A DNA stretch of 64,000 nt from Paenibacillus lactis. Lineage in GTDB: Bacteria; Bacillota; Bacilli; Paenibacillales; Paenibacillaceae. The stretch is taken from positions 558,001-622,000 of the forward strand of contig NZ_JAGGKI010000001.1 of NCBI RefSeq assembly GCF_017873605.1, read 5' to 3'. A program made the translations under genes and the position numbers. This document shows, one piece after another, positions 16,801-24,282 of the stretch. Each line of letters starts with the position of its first letter. Position 1 is the stretch's first letter. The notes beneath the pieces were generated by a model that did not search any database, was not told the DNA's origin, and was given only the letters and a program-made list of their open reading frames with translations.

Positions 16801-17916
16801 TTATTGCATAATCTCCAGCTCGATTTTCTCCGCCCACTGATCCATGTTTTCGGCGATAAAGGCCCAATCCAGCTCCTGCGGTTTTAAGGTGGAATACAGC
16901 TCCTTGACGGACGCGTTGGCTTGCTCGGCCGCTTTCGTATTGGCCGGCATCGCATTGAACTGTGCCGCGAATTGTCCTTGGACTTCTGCGGAGCCCATCC
17001 ATTCCACGAATCGTTCCGCCGTTGCCTGCTTCTTCGTTCCGTTCACGATCGCAGCGTGCTCTACAACCATCGGCACGCCGATTTCCGGACTGACGATGCC
17101 TGCCTTCACTTTATACTGCTCTTCCTTCTGCTCCAGGGTTCCGGACACCAGCGCTCCCAGCGGTGTTTTGCCGCTGGCCAAATTGGCATAGAAGTCTTCG
17201 CCCTCGACAGCGTTAACCCCGTTATCATAGAGCTGCTGAATTTCGTTCCAGCCTTCCTCCGAGATGCCGAGATCACCATTTGGATCCTGGAATCTGGTCA
17301 GAATCCCCGCTACGACAAGGCGAGGGGTATTTTGTCCAAGGAGCGTCGGAGCTTCATACTTCCCTTTGAACGCGTCGTTCTTATAAAGGTCCGTCCAGTC
17401 CTTCGGGGCGGTATCGGCCGTGAATTCGTTCGGGTTGTACCCAAGCAGAATCGCTTGCTTCACAAGACCATGATAGTAGCCTTCCGGATCATTCAGGCCC
17501 TGCTCAACATCTCCGGCCCAGCTTGGAACAAACTTAGCCAGAACGTCTTCCTTCTTCAAATTCTCATACAGCATATTGTTCAAGCCGTATACAACGTCCG
17601 CGATCGGGTTGTTCTTCTCGGCGATCAGCCGGTTCGTCAAATCGGCGCCGCCCGCTCCGACAATTTCGATGTCAAAGCCCGCACTCTTCGCTTGCTCGAT
17701 TAACCATTCGCCGCGGCCGTCGGAGTTTGCATTCGTGTACACGATCAGCTTCTCATTCTTGGCCGGTTCGGAAGAAGAATCCGTCCCAGCTGATGTTCCG
17801 GCCGGCGCTGCGGCCCCCGAATCGCCCGTGTTTGCATTGCCGGCATTGTTGCCGCCGCAAGCCGATACGACCAGACACAAAATGAGAAGCAAAGCTGCCA
17901 TCGTCCATTTTCTCAT
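16801..17916 (-). CDS. Extracellular solute-binding lipoprotein, family 1 (PhnS/FutA-like)
   Basis: Lipid-anchored binding protein of 371 aa starting at the ATG at 17916 (AAGGAGAG upstream). Lipobox VVSAC puts the modified Cys at residue 20, followed by a Gly/Asn/Ala-rich linker. The mature part begins EKLIVYTNANSDGRGEWLIEQAK, the usual first strand of the iron/phosphonate class of family 1 binding proteins, with later segments NNPIADVVYGLNN and AAIVNGTKKQATAERFVEWM. No iron-ligand Tyr pair (the YY motif of FbpA) is evident near the C-terminus, which argues mildly against ferric iron. It is the third gene of the operon with a PhnP-like hydrolase. Confidence 0.85.
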   Translation of the reverse strand: MRKWTMAALLLILCLVVSACGGNNAGNANTGDSGAAAPAGTSAGTDSSSEPAKNEKLIVYTNANSDGRGEWLIEQAKSAGFDIEIVGAGGADLTNRLIAEKNNPIADVVYGLNNMLYENLKKEDVLAKFVPSWAGDVEQGLNDPEGYYHGLVKQAILLGYNPNEFTADTAPKDWTDLYKNDAFKGKYEAPTLLGQNTPRLVVAGILTRFQDPNGDLGISEEGWNEIQQLYDNGVNAVEGEDFYANLASGKTPLGALVSGTLEQKEEQYKVKAGIVSPEIGVPMVVEHAAIVNGTKKQATAERFVEWMGSAEVQGQFAAQFNAMPANTKAAEQANASVKELYSTLKPQELDWAFIAENMDQWAEKIELEIMQ

Positions 17917-17957
17917 GATTATCCCAACTCTCCTTTTAATCATTCTTCTTATTCGTT

Positions 17958-18776
17958 TCAAATGTTTATGATTAACCCGTCGTATGCCGGCACAATTCCG
18001 ACGGGATTGAAGATGCGGACAAAATCCTCGTGAAGCAGCTTGGAATTATGGCTAAAGTGCGTGACGACGATTTTGCCTTCGGGCTTCAGAATGCTTTCTT
18101 TCTGGAACTCGCGCTGAGCCTCCAGCACCGTTTCCACGCACATATGATTGCGGTCGCGGGAATTTCCCGTATATCCGTGCGTGCAGTCGAGGATGGCGCA
18201 ATCCAGATTTTTGCCCTTTAACCACGCCCACGTCGCATCCGGAAACCACCCTGAATCATGTCCGTACAGCAGTGCTTTTCCATCCTTCTCAATCACGTAC
18301 AGCAGGCAGGTTTCCATGCGGTCATGATCCGCCAACAACGGCGTTACCCGCGCATCGCCCATCATGAACGTCTCAAACGGACGCACCAGATGGAACGCAT
18401 ACCTTTGTCCTTCAAAACGGCCGATCGCGGCACGCGTATGATGCATCACGGTACCATTGCCATAAATGTGCATCGGATGCTGAAGGCCGTGCGCAATTCC
18501 TTCCCTCCGGCATTCCAGATCAGCGGCATTATAATGGTCCGAATGGGAATGGGTGACGAGCAGATGCTCGATGGCCCCAAGGTCAATGTTGTCCCGCAGC
18601 GCCTGCATATAGGAATCCGGGGAATAGTCAAACTTGATGACATCGTCAATGATGGCGGAAGTTCGCGTGCGGATATTTTTGCCGCCTAGCTCCCGCGCTT
18701 TGGCACAATACTCGCAGTGGCAAAATGCATTGGGAAAGCCCTCTGCGGCTGCGGTTCCTAGAAAGTGTATTTTCAA
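17958..18776 (-). CDS. MBL-fold metallohydrolase, PhnP-like (cyclic phosphodiesterase type)
   Basis: Cytosolic metallo-beta-lactamase-fold enzyme of 272 aa. It starts with TTG at 18776, with AAGGAG nine bases upstream. Zinc motif THSHSDH is near residue 76; further ligands are HDR, GHDS and a late His in VTHFSHNS. Near the N-terminus a CHCEYC cluster at about residues 19-24 matches the extra structural-zinc site that distinguishes PhnP and its relatives. PhnP opens ribose 1,2-cyclic phosphate made by C-P lyase, and relatives cleave other cyclic or simple phosphodiesters. Here no C-P lyase genes are adjacent, so a different phosphodiester brought in by the linked transporter is possible. Confidence 0.82.
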   Translation of the reverse strand: MKIHFLGTAAAEGFPNAFCHCEYCAKARELGGKNIRTRTSAIIDDVIKFDYSPDSYMQALRDNIDLGAIEHLLVTHSHSDHYNAADLECRREGIAHGLQHPMHIYGNGTVMHHTRAAIGRFEGQRYAFHLVRPFETFMMGDARVTPLLADHDRMETCLLYVIEKDGKALLYGHDSGWFPDATWAWLKGKNLDCAILDCTHGYTGNSRDRNHMCVETVLEAQREFQKESILKPEGKIVVTHFSHNSKLLHEDFVRIFNPVGIVPAYDGLIINI

Positions 18777-18816
18777 AAGTCATTTCTCCTTACCATGCAA
18801 ACTGTAGCGATCCATG

Positions 18817-19968
18817 TTACGTCCTGGTCAGAACGGATTTTCGTTCTACAATCGATGTTTGAATTTTAATGGTGATAGGATTTTCATTGTTGCTGCCAAC
18901 GCGCTTCATCAGCAAATCAACGGCCGATCGGGCAAGCCTCTCGGTATCTTGTCGAACCGTCGTCAGCGGAATCGGAATATAGGCCGCCAACTGGATATCG
19001 GAGAACCCGACGATGGACAGCTTGTCAGGGACCGGGATATCCATATGGAGTGCGGTATATATCGTCGAAATGGCCACGTGGTCATCACCGCACATGATGG
19101 CGGTCATGTGGGGGTTGTCCTGAATGAACCGCTCCTGTTCCGGATCTCGCTCATGGATGCGGCTGGTATTGCAAGCCACGCTCCTGAAGTGAATGTTCTG
19201 GTATTTTACCGGGATTTTATGGTCGAGCAGCGCCTGGATATACCCTTGGTACCGCTCCTCCCTGCTTGTGATATGATCGATCGCGTTCGACGTATAGCCG
19301 ATTTCCCGGTGCCCCTTCCCGATCAAATACTTGGTCATTTGGTAGGAGCCCATATAGTGGTCGTGATAGACGCAGTCGATCTCCACTTCATGGAAAATGC
19401 GGTCGATGATGACAAGCGGCAGCTTTTGCAGCTTTAACCGTAAAACCTGGTCGCTGCAGGTCTTCCTCCCCTGAGGGAATAAAATAATGCCGGTGATTCC
19501 TCCTTCGGCCAGCCTTTCCAGGCAAAGCTCCTCATCGTCGCAATCCTTCGTCATTTTCAAAATGAGGTCGCAGCCGTGCTTTCGCACTTCGGCCTCGGCG
19601 GCGGCGATGATTCGGGCAGTATAATCGGACAGGTGAGGCATGATGAGCGCGATCTGCCCGCTCCGCTTCTCGACCGCCGGAGCCGCCTCGGGATCCTGGG
19701 GAGGGAACCCTCCTTGCGTGATGCGTCCGTCTTGCGGTTCGGCAAGGAACGTTCCTCTTCGGGGCAAGCGGTACACCAGACCCTGCTCGGCCAGCTTTTG
19801 CAGCGCTAGCTTGCTCGTCATTCGGCTGACGCCAAACAGCTTGGCAAGCTCGCCCTCCGAAGGAACCGGATCATGCGGCCGCAGCCTGCGGCTTTGAATA
19901 ATCTCGATGACCTGATCGGCCACCCGGTGATAGAGTTGGTTCTGTTTGGTCAAACGGATATCTTTCAT
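18817..19968 (-). CDS. GntR/LacI-type regulator (GntR HTH with periplasmic-binding-like sensor domain, AraR architecture)
   Basis: Regulator of 383 aa. A GntR winged helix covers residues 5-75 (YHRVADQVIEIIQSRRLRPHDPVPSEGELAKLFGVSRMTSKLALQKL). A LacI/GalR-like ligand domain runs from about 100 (ALIMPHLSDYTARIIAAAEAE) to the end (VPDKLSIVGFSDIQLAAYIPIPLTTV). The frame opens with GTG then ATG; the ATG at 19968 is better spaced from AGGG. It is the first gene of the operon, 40 bases before the PhnP-like gene, so its ligand is probably the imported compound or a product of it. Confidence 0.9.
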   Translation of the reverse strand: MKDIRLTKQNQLYHRVADQVIEIIQSRRLRPHDPVPSEGELAKLFGVSRMTSKLALQKLAEQGLVYRLPRRGTFLAEPQDGRITQGGFPPQDPEAAPAVEKRSGQIALIMPHLSDYTARIIAAAEAEVRKHGCDLILKMTKDCDDEELCLERLAEGGITGIILFPQGRKTCSDQVLRLKLQKLPLVIIDRIFHEVEIDCVYHDHYMGSYQMTKYLIGKGHREIGYTSNAIDHITSREERYQGYIQALLDHKIPVKYQNIHFRSVACNTSRIHERDPEQERFIQDNPHMTAIMCGDDHVAISTIYTALHMDIPVPDKLSIVGFSDIQLAAYIPIPLTTVRQDTERLARSAVDLLMKRVGSNNENPITIKIQTSIVERKSVLTRT

Positions 19969-20041
19969 CACATTATCCCTCTAATCGTTGAGTCGACTCG
20001 AATCCGCAAGGGATCTAATTTGAACATAAAGAATGTCACTG

Positions 20042-20063
20042 ACATATTCAATGATATATATGT
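20042..20063. promoter_or_regulatory. Inverted repeat upstream of the GntR-led operon, possible operator
   Basis: ACATAT-N10-ATATGT, 75 bases upstream of the regulator start, in an AT-rich gap (19969-20189) without genes. A perfect short palindrome TATCA-G-TGATA near 20120 is a second candidate. Assignment to the GntR protein is inference. Confidence 0.35.
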
Positions 20064-20189
20064 AAATGTCTTGTAAAATCTATGTTAAATCCGGATTTTA
20101 TGCTCCAAAATCAGGAATTGTATATCAGTGATATCCCCTCTTTACGAGCAACCGATTATTTGGGACATACGGCATTGCGACTCCAAAAG

Positions 20190-20218
20190 AAAAAACCGAC
20201 CCCAATTTCAGGTCGGTT
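20190..20218 (-). terminator. Terminator of the LysR gene
   Basis: AACCGACC (20194-20201) and GGTCGGTT (20211-20218) form an 8-bp stem with an A/T-rich loop, followed on the minus strand by six T. The stem sequence is the same as in the leuA terminator at 11797. Confidence 0.75.
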
Positions 20219-20272
20219 CATCCTCTATTTTCATACTTTATCAACATAAATAAATATATTCCCGAGGTAAAA

Positions 20273-21208
20273 TCATACTGGATCCCGATCGGACAATTCC
20301 AAGGTTTTATTAGGGGGGCTGGTAATGTACTCCAGCAGCTTCTCTCGAAATACTTTGGCAGGTGTGCCGAGCACCCTGTCCCTATGCCAGATCAGTCCGT
20401 GGTTCATCCGGACCGGCTTAGGCAGCGGAATACTGACAACCGTTCCTGTGGCGAGCTCCTTCTCCATGGTGATCTCCGGCACAAACGCAATGCCGAGTCC
20501 GCATGCGACCATAGAGCGGATCATCTCTGTGCTTGGAAACTCTGCTTGTGGTGCGGAAGCGGGCAGTCCCAGCTCCGCCAATATGCGCAGACCATCGTTG
20601 TGGTAGACACAGCGACTGCCAAAGCCGATTACCTGAACACCGGTTAATCCGCTCCAATCTTCGGAGCGGATCCGGCTGGCGAGTTCATTCGAACAAACGA
20701 GCACTAAATTTTCTTCGACGAGTGGCTCGAACAGAATGTCTTCCCGCTCGGGGTCTTTCGGTACGATACCGAAATCAATCTCATGGGAGGCGACCTGGTC
20801 GACAATATCTCCTTGGAATCCGGTCTCGAGCAGAAGCGTCACTTCCGGATATTCGGCGAAAAACGGATTCAAGAATCCGCTTAGCCGCGTAACGCAGAAC
20901 GATTCGAGCGCCCGCACACGGACAGGCCCTCGCGGTCGTTCCAGACTCCCTAAATCCTCCTCCAGCATTTGCCCAAGCTGTACAAATTGCCTGGCATAAA
21001 CGGCCAGCTTCTCTCCGGCGTCCGTCGGTTTTACGCCCCGGGAAAGCCGGTGAAACAGTTTATTCCCACAGATTTGCTCCAGCATTTGAATCTGTGAGGT
21101 GACAGTCGACTGCACGTACCCCAGCTTATCAGCCGCACGGCTGAAGCTTCCCTCTCCCACTACGGTTAGGAATGTGACCAGAAACCGCCCTTCCAGCTTC
21201 TCCAGCAC
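20273..21208 (-). CDS. LysR family transcriptional regulator
   Basis: Regulator of 311 aa starting with GTG at 21208; AAGGAGG lies seven bases upstream and no ATG fits. The N-terminal HTH is FLVTFLTVVGEGSFSRAADKLGYVQSTVTSQIQMLE (about 8-45). The co-inducer domain starts near residue 92 (GPVRVRALESFCVTRL) and includes EIDFGIVPKDPE and GLGIAFVPEITME. It is divergent from a DJ-1/PNPOx/DsrE operon with a perfect inverted repeat between them, the classic LysR arrangement. Confidence 0.92.
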   Translation of the reverse strand: MLEKLEGRFLVTFLTVVGEGSFSRAADKLGYVQSTVTSQIQMLEQICGNKLFHRLSRGVKPTDAGEKLAVYARQFVQLGQMLEEDLGSLERPRGPVRVRALESFCVTRLSGFLNPFFAEYPEVTLLLETGFQGDIVDQVASHEIDFGIVPKDPEREDILFEPLVEENLVLVCSNELASRIRSEDWSGLTGVQVIGFGSRCVYHNDGLRILAELGLPASAPQAEFPSTEMIRSMVACGLGIAFVPEITMEKELATGTVVSIPLPKPVRMNHGLIWHRDRVLGTPAKVFREKLLEYITSPPNKTLELSDRDPV

Positions 21209-21225
21209 GCTTTGTCCTCCTTGTG

Positions 21226-21244
21226 ATATCGAATTATCCGATAT
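21226..21244. promoter_or_regulatory. LysR-box-like palindrome in the divergent promoter
   Basis: ATATCG-N7-CGATAT is perfect and contains the T-N11-A core of LysR operators. It lies 17 bases upstream of the lysR start and 90 bases before the DJ-1 gene. Confidence 0.6.
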
Positions 21245-21334
21245 TACGCATCGTTTATTTTCGTTTTTCGAATATGTAATACGATGATAGCATAGGAGTT
21301 AGTTCCGGAACAATGAAAATGTAGGAGGGTTACG

Positions 21335-22042
21335 ATGGAGATGGAGAAGGAGAAGGAGAAGGAAAAGGAAAAGAACATCATCCCGGGCTTCCGCCTTGGC
21401 ATATACGTGTTCAAGGATGCGGAAATCGTGGACTATGCCGCCCCGTACGGGGTATTCTCTGTGGCCCGCAGACTGGCTCCCGAGCTTGAGGCATTCCTCG
21501 TTGCAGACGCAATGCATCCTATTCAGACGCAAGCTGGTCTTACCGTACTGCCCAACTATAGTTTCCACGACGAGCCTGACATGGATGCGTTCCTGATTCC
21601 AGGGGGCTTCGGTACCCGACAGGAAATGCATAACGGCCGACTGCACAGGTACATCCGTTCTTTGCCGGAATCATGCCTGCTGACGAGCGTATGCACCGGT
21701 TCCTGGGTGTACGGTCAGATGGGACTGCTCGATGGCATCGCCGCGACGAGCCGGAAGGAAGCTGACCGATTGGAGGCATCAACGCTCGGCAAAGTGCCGA
21801 TCGACCGACTCGCGGAAATCGCCCCGGCGTGCAAGATCAGCCGCGCCCGGGTCGTGGACAGCGGTCGGATGATCACCGCCGGCGGCATCGCTTCCGGCAT
21901 GGAACTCGGGTTTCACCTGCTGCGCCGGGCGGGCTATGACGAAACCTTTATTTCGGAGGTAGCGCGAATTATGGAATATCACCAGGCGTATGACGGATAC
22001 CGGGACGATATCGAACCGGGCCGCGCGGCAATCAGAGGTTAA
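21335..22042 (+). CDS. DJ-1/PfpI family protein (isonitrile hydratase-like)
   Basis: Protein of 235 aa of the class I glutamine-amidotransferase-like fold. The core begins at residue 17 (GFRLGIYVFKDAEIVDYAAPYGVF). The nucleophilic Cys sits in SVCTGSWVYGQMG near residue 119, with the supporting acidic residue in the DAEIVD region, and AFLIPGGFG before it. These features match the ThiJ/InhA group rather than proteases. The N-terminus is odd: eleven alternating Glu/Lys residues encoded by a near-perfect AAGGAG hexamer run just after the start; GGAGGG supports this ATG. It heads a three-gene operon opposite a LysR regulator. Confidence 0.85.
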   Translation: MEMEKEKEKEKEKNIIPGFRLGIYVFKDAEIVDYAAPYGVFSVARRLAPELEAFLVADAMHPIQTQAGLTVLPNYSFHDEPDMDAFLIPGGFGTRQEMHNGRLHRYIRSLPESCLLTSVCTGSWVYGQMGLLDGIAATSRKEADRLEASTLGKVPIDRLAEIAPACKISRARVVDSGRMITAGGIASGMELGFHLLRRAGYDETFISEVARIMEYHQAYDGYRDDIEPGRAAIRG

Positions 22043-22047
22043 GCAGC

Positions 22048-22947
22048 ATGTCCAGCGACAATGTGTACCATTCCGGTGAACTGGCCGTACAAAGATTAGC
22101 AGGCGCCGAGGCGATCGCAGAGCAGAACGGAAGAATGATCAAGAGCAGATTTCCTAAGGGAGCGGCGGTTTTTTTATCGAAGCAGACGCTGATCATTGCT
22201 TCTTCCATTGACAAGAACGGGAATGTCTGGTGTTCGATGTTAACCGGCAACCCGGGATTTATCGAGCTGTTAGACGAAGTCACCATGGTGATCGACGCCG
22301 TTCCCGTGGAAGGAGATCCCCTGATTCATCACTTAGGGGGTAATCCGAATCTTGGATTGCTAGCGATCGATCTCTACAAGAAATCGAGATTAAGAATGAA
22401 CGGCCAGGCTATGGTTGACAGTGAACATCGACTAGTTGTCAATATCGAACAAGTTTACGGCAACTGTCCGAAATACATTCAAAGAAGAACCGCGTTGTTC
22501 GAAGCCGATTCCCGAAGAGTTCCAAAATTAGCTGAGCGCAGTTCGGAGCTCAATGCCGTGCAATCGGCGCAGATTCAGAATGCGGACACTTTTTTCATCG
22601 GCAGTATCGGCCCGGAAGGGAATGCCGACGCTTCGCATCGGGGAGGGCCGCCGGGTTTTGTAAAGACGCTTGACGAACGCACGCTTCTTTTTCCCGATTA
22701 TTACGGCAATTCCATGTTCAATACGTTAGGCAACATCTACTGCAACCCGAGTACCGGTTTATTATTGGTCGATTTCGATAACGGGCATTACTTGCAACTG
22801 ACGGGGCGCTCGGAAATCATATGGGAAGATAACGAAATATCCCGCTTTCCAGGTGCGGAGCGGTTGGTACGGTTCGAGATCGACGAAGTACTTTATATCG
22901 AACAAGGTACAAATCGAGTTTGGGTAATCGAAAACAAGGAGGAATAA
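22048..22947 (+). CDS. Pyridoxamine 5'-phosphate oxidase-like flavin-binding protein (COG3576 type)
   Basis: Protein of 299 aa, cytosolic, five bases after the DJ-1 gene. The first split-barrel part contains SKQTLIIASSIDKNGNVWCSMLTGNPGF (about 44-71). A second barrel from about 190 has DTFFIGSIGPEGNADASHRGG and NTLGNIYCNPSTGLLLVDFDNG. Proteins of this double-barrel group bind flavin and reduce or sense unknown substrates. Its junction with DJ-1 and DsrE points to sulfur, thiol or reactive-electrophile handling, but the function is not established. Confidence 0.75.
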   Translation: MSSDNVYHSGELAVQRLAGAEAIAEQNGRMIKSRFPKGAAVFLSKQTLIIASSIDKNGNVWCSMLTGNPGFIELLDEVTMVIDAVPVEGDPLIHHLGGNPNLGLLAIDLYKKSRLRMNGQAMVDSEHRLVVNIEQVYGNCPKYIQRRTALFEADSRRVPKLAERSSELNAVQSAQIQNADTFFIGSIGPEGNADASHRGGPPGFVKTLDERTLLFPDYYGNSMFNTLGNIYCNPSTGLLLVDFDNGHYLQLTGRSEIIWEDNEISRFPGAERLVRFEIDEVLYIEQGTNRVWVIENKEE

Positions 22948-22949
22948 CG

Positions 22950-23315
22950 ATGGTAGCGGATAAGTTTCTGATTGTGATCCAAGCGAACCAACAGGATGTC
23001 GGCAAGGCGGTTCATGGACTTTTATACGGGCAAGAGCTTTACGAAGCAGGCTGCGAGGTTGAAATCGTATTTGACGGGTTAGGGACGCAGTGGCCCGATG
23101 AGTTCGGCAAGCCGGAGCATCCATTTCACGCTTTGTTCAAGCAAGTGATGAAATCCGGAATCATTAAAGGAGGTTGTCAAGCTTGCTCGGGATTTTTCGA
23201 GGTGGCGGAGCAAATCGAGAACGCTGGCATCCCGTTGATCGGTAACGAGGGTTCGGGTGGGCATATTCCTTTCGGTCAATATGTAAAAGACGGTTTCTTG
23301 CCGATCGTTCTCTAA
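22950..23315 (+). CDS. DsrE family protein
   Basis: Small protein of 121 aa starting at the ATG at 22950 (AAGGAGG upstream, two bases after the previous stop); an earlier in-frame ATG lies inside the preceding gene. The DsrE/DsrF-like fold is seen in FLIVIQANQQDVGKAVHGLLYGQELYEAGCEVEIVFDG, with a GCQACSG cluster near residue 75 where sulfur-relay family members carry an active Cys. Two Cys in that motif fit persulfide or thiol chemistry. It is the last gene of the LysR-controlled operon. Confidence 0.72.
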   Translation: MVADKFLIVIQANQQDVGKAVHGLLYGQELYEAGCEVEIVFDGLGTQWPDEFGKPEHPFHALFKQVMKSGIIKGGCQACSGFFEVAEQIENAGIPLIGNEGSGGHIPFGQYVKDGFLPIVL

Positions 23316-23321
23316 CAAAGA

Positions 23322-23350
23322 CAAAGCCAGGAAGATGCTTCCTGGCTTTG
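23322..23350. terminator. Bidirectional terminator
   Basis: A 13-bp perfect stem, CAAAGCCAGGAAG with CTTCCTGGCTTTG, and a three-base loop. It lies between the convergent DsrE operon and bL25 gene. Flanks are CGTATTTA and TAACAAAGA. Confidence 0.8.
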
Positions 23351-23442
23351 CGTATTTAGCATTTTGATACTCGCCCAGCAACAATATATTACCTTTGGAA
23401 TCCACGCTCTGCGTGGTTTTCTCAATTATAAGACATTAAGCT

Positions 23443-23988
23443 TTAAGGCTTCGATACGGATACGAGAAGCTCGTTATCCCCAGAGATGACCGTCACTTCA
23501 GGCGGTAGGGTCAGGTCTTTCACGAAGAGTGTATCTCCGACTTCCATCGCACTGATGTCCAGTTCAACTGTGGTTGGCAGGTCTTTCGGGAGAGCCTCTA
23601 CTTCAACATAAGGGTCCTGGATTTGCACAACGCCGCCTGACTTGGTTCCGATCGGAGTCCCTACGAATTTCACCCCGAGCTTCGTACGAATGATTTCGCC
23701 CGTCTGGACGAGCTGAAAGTCAACATGAATAAGGGCGCCGGTTATCGGGTTCCGCTGAAGATCCTCCAGCAGCACCGTCATGGATCGGTCACCTTCCATC
23801 TGAAGCTCAATAAAGCCAGATGCCCCTCTCTTTAACCATTTTTCGAATTGTTTCATGGATATATGAATGATTTCGTTAGCGGCGTTTTTACCGAACACAA
23901 CCCCTGGCAAACGCCCCTTCTGACGTAAATTACGAAGTCCCGAAGAATTTAATCGCGGACGTTTTTCTGTATGAATGCATGCAGCCAT
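23443..23988 (-). CDS. ctc: Ribosomal protein bL25 / general stress protein Ctc
   Basis: 5S-rRNA-binding protein of 181 aa. The N-terminal L25 part has RLNSSGLRNLRQKGRLPGVVFGK (about 11-33), and the C-terminal TL5/CTC beta domain has RTKLGVKFVGTPIGTKSGGVVQI and LPPEVTVISGDNELLVSVSK. AGGAGAGG precedes the ATG. It stands alone, away from pth and mfd, its usual B. subtilis neighbours, and its N-terminus (MAACIHTEKRP) is short; it may be a paralogue. Its final residues recur as the tail of the giant protein at 44432. Confidence 0.92.
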   Translation of the reverse strand: MAACIHTEKRPRLNSSGLRNLRQKGRLPGVVFGKNAANEIIHISMKQFEKWLKRGASGFIELQMEGDRSMTVLLEDLQRNPITGALIHVDFQLVQTGEIIRTKLGVKFVGTPIGTKSGGVVQIQDPYVEVEALPKDLPTTVELDISAMEVGDTLFVKDLTLPPEVTVISGDNELLVSVSKP

Positions 23989-24126
23989 GCTCTACCTCTC
24001 CTTTACATGAGTGATCTTAGCGCTGTAAATAGCAGCCGTCGAACCTCCCCTGAGCGGGGATCAATAGAGAAACATAGCATCCAGACCTCCATCCTATCCG
24101 ATCGATCGCAATACATTAAATGTAAA

Positions 24127-24184
24127 AAACCCGCAAATACAGACGAAGGCACCCCACTCCGAAGAGTGGAATGCCTATGGGTTT
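24127..24184. terminator. Nested inverted repeats, probable terminator of the serine hydrolase gene
   Basis: An inner stem (AGGCA at 24147 with TGCCT ending 24176, extended by wobble pairs around a TTCG-like loop) is enclosed by AAACCC / GGGTTT at 24127 and 24179. On the minus strand GGGTTTTTTAC follows. It lies 99 bases after the hydrolase stop; the rest of 24001-24282 holds no gene that I can support. Confidence 0.5.
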
Positions 24185-24282
24185 CATCTACCATATCATA
24201 GTTTGATGGATATTGGTATAGGGGTTAATTTTGTAGCAAATGTTTGCCGGTAAAGTCACCTTCGCTGGCTCAGAATCGCCTC

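Noticed and set aside
13982..17916. Ferric iron importer (FbpABC) interpretation
   Set aside because: Architecture allows it, but the PhnP-like enzyme in the operon, the GntR/LacI regulator instead of a Fur box, and no evident iron-binding Tyr pair make it less likely; not excluded.
18814..19437. 207-codon plus-strand frame opposite the GntR-type regulator
   Set aside because: Regulator domains are complete on the minus strand; the plus frame is an antisense shadow.
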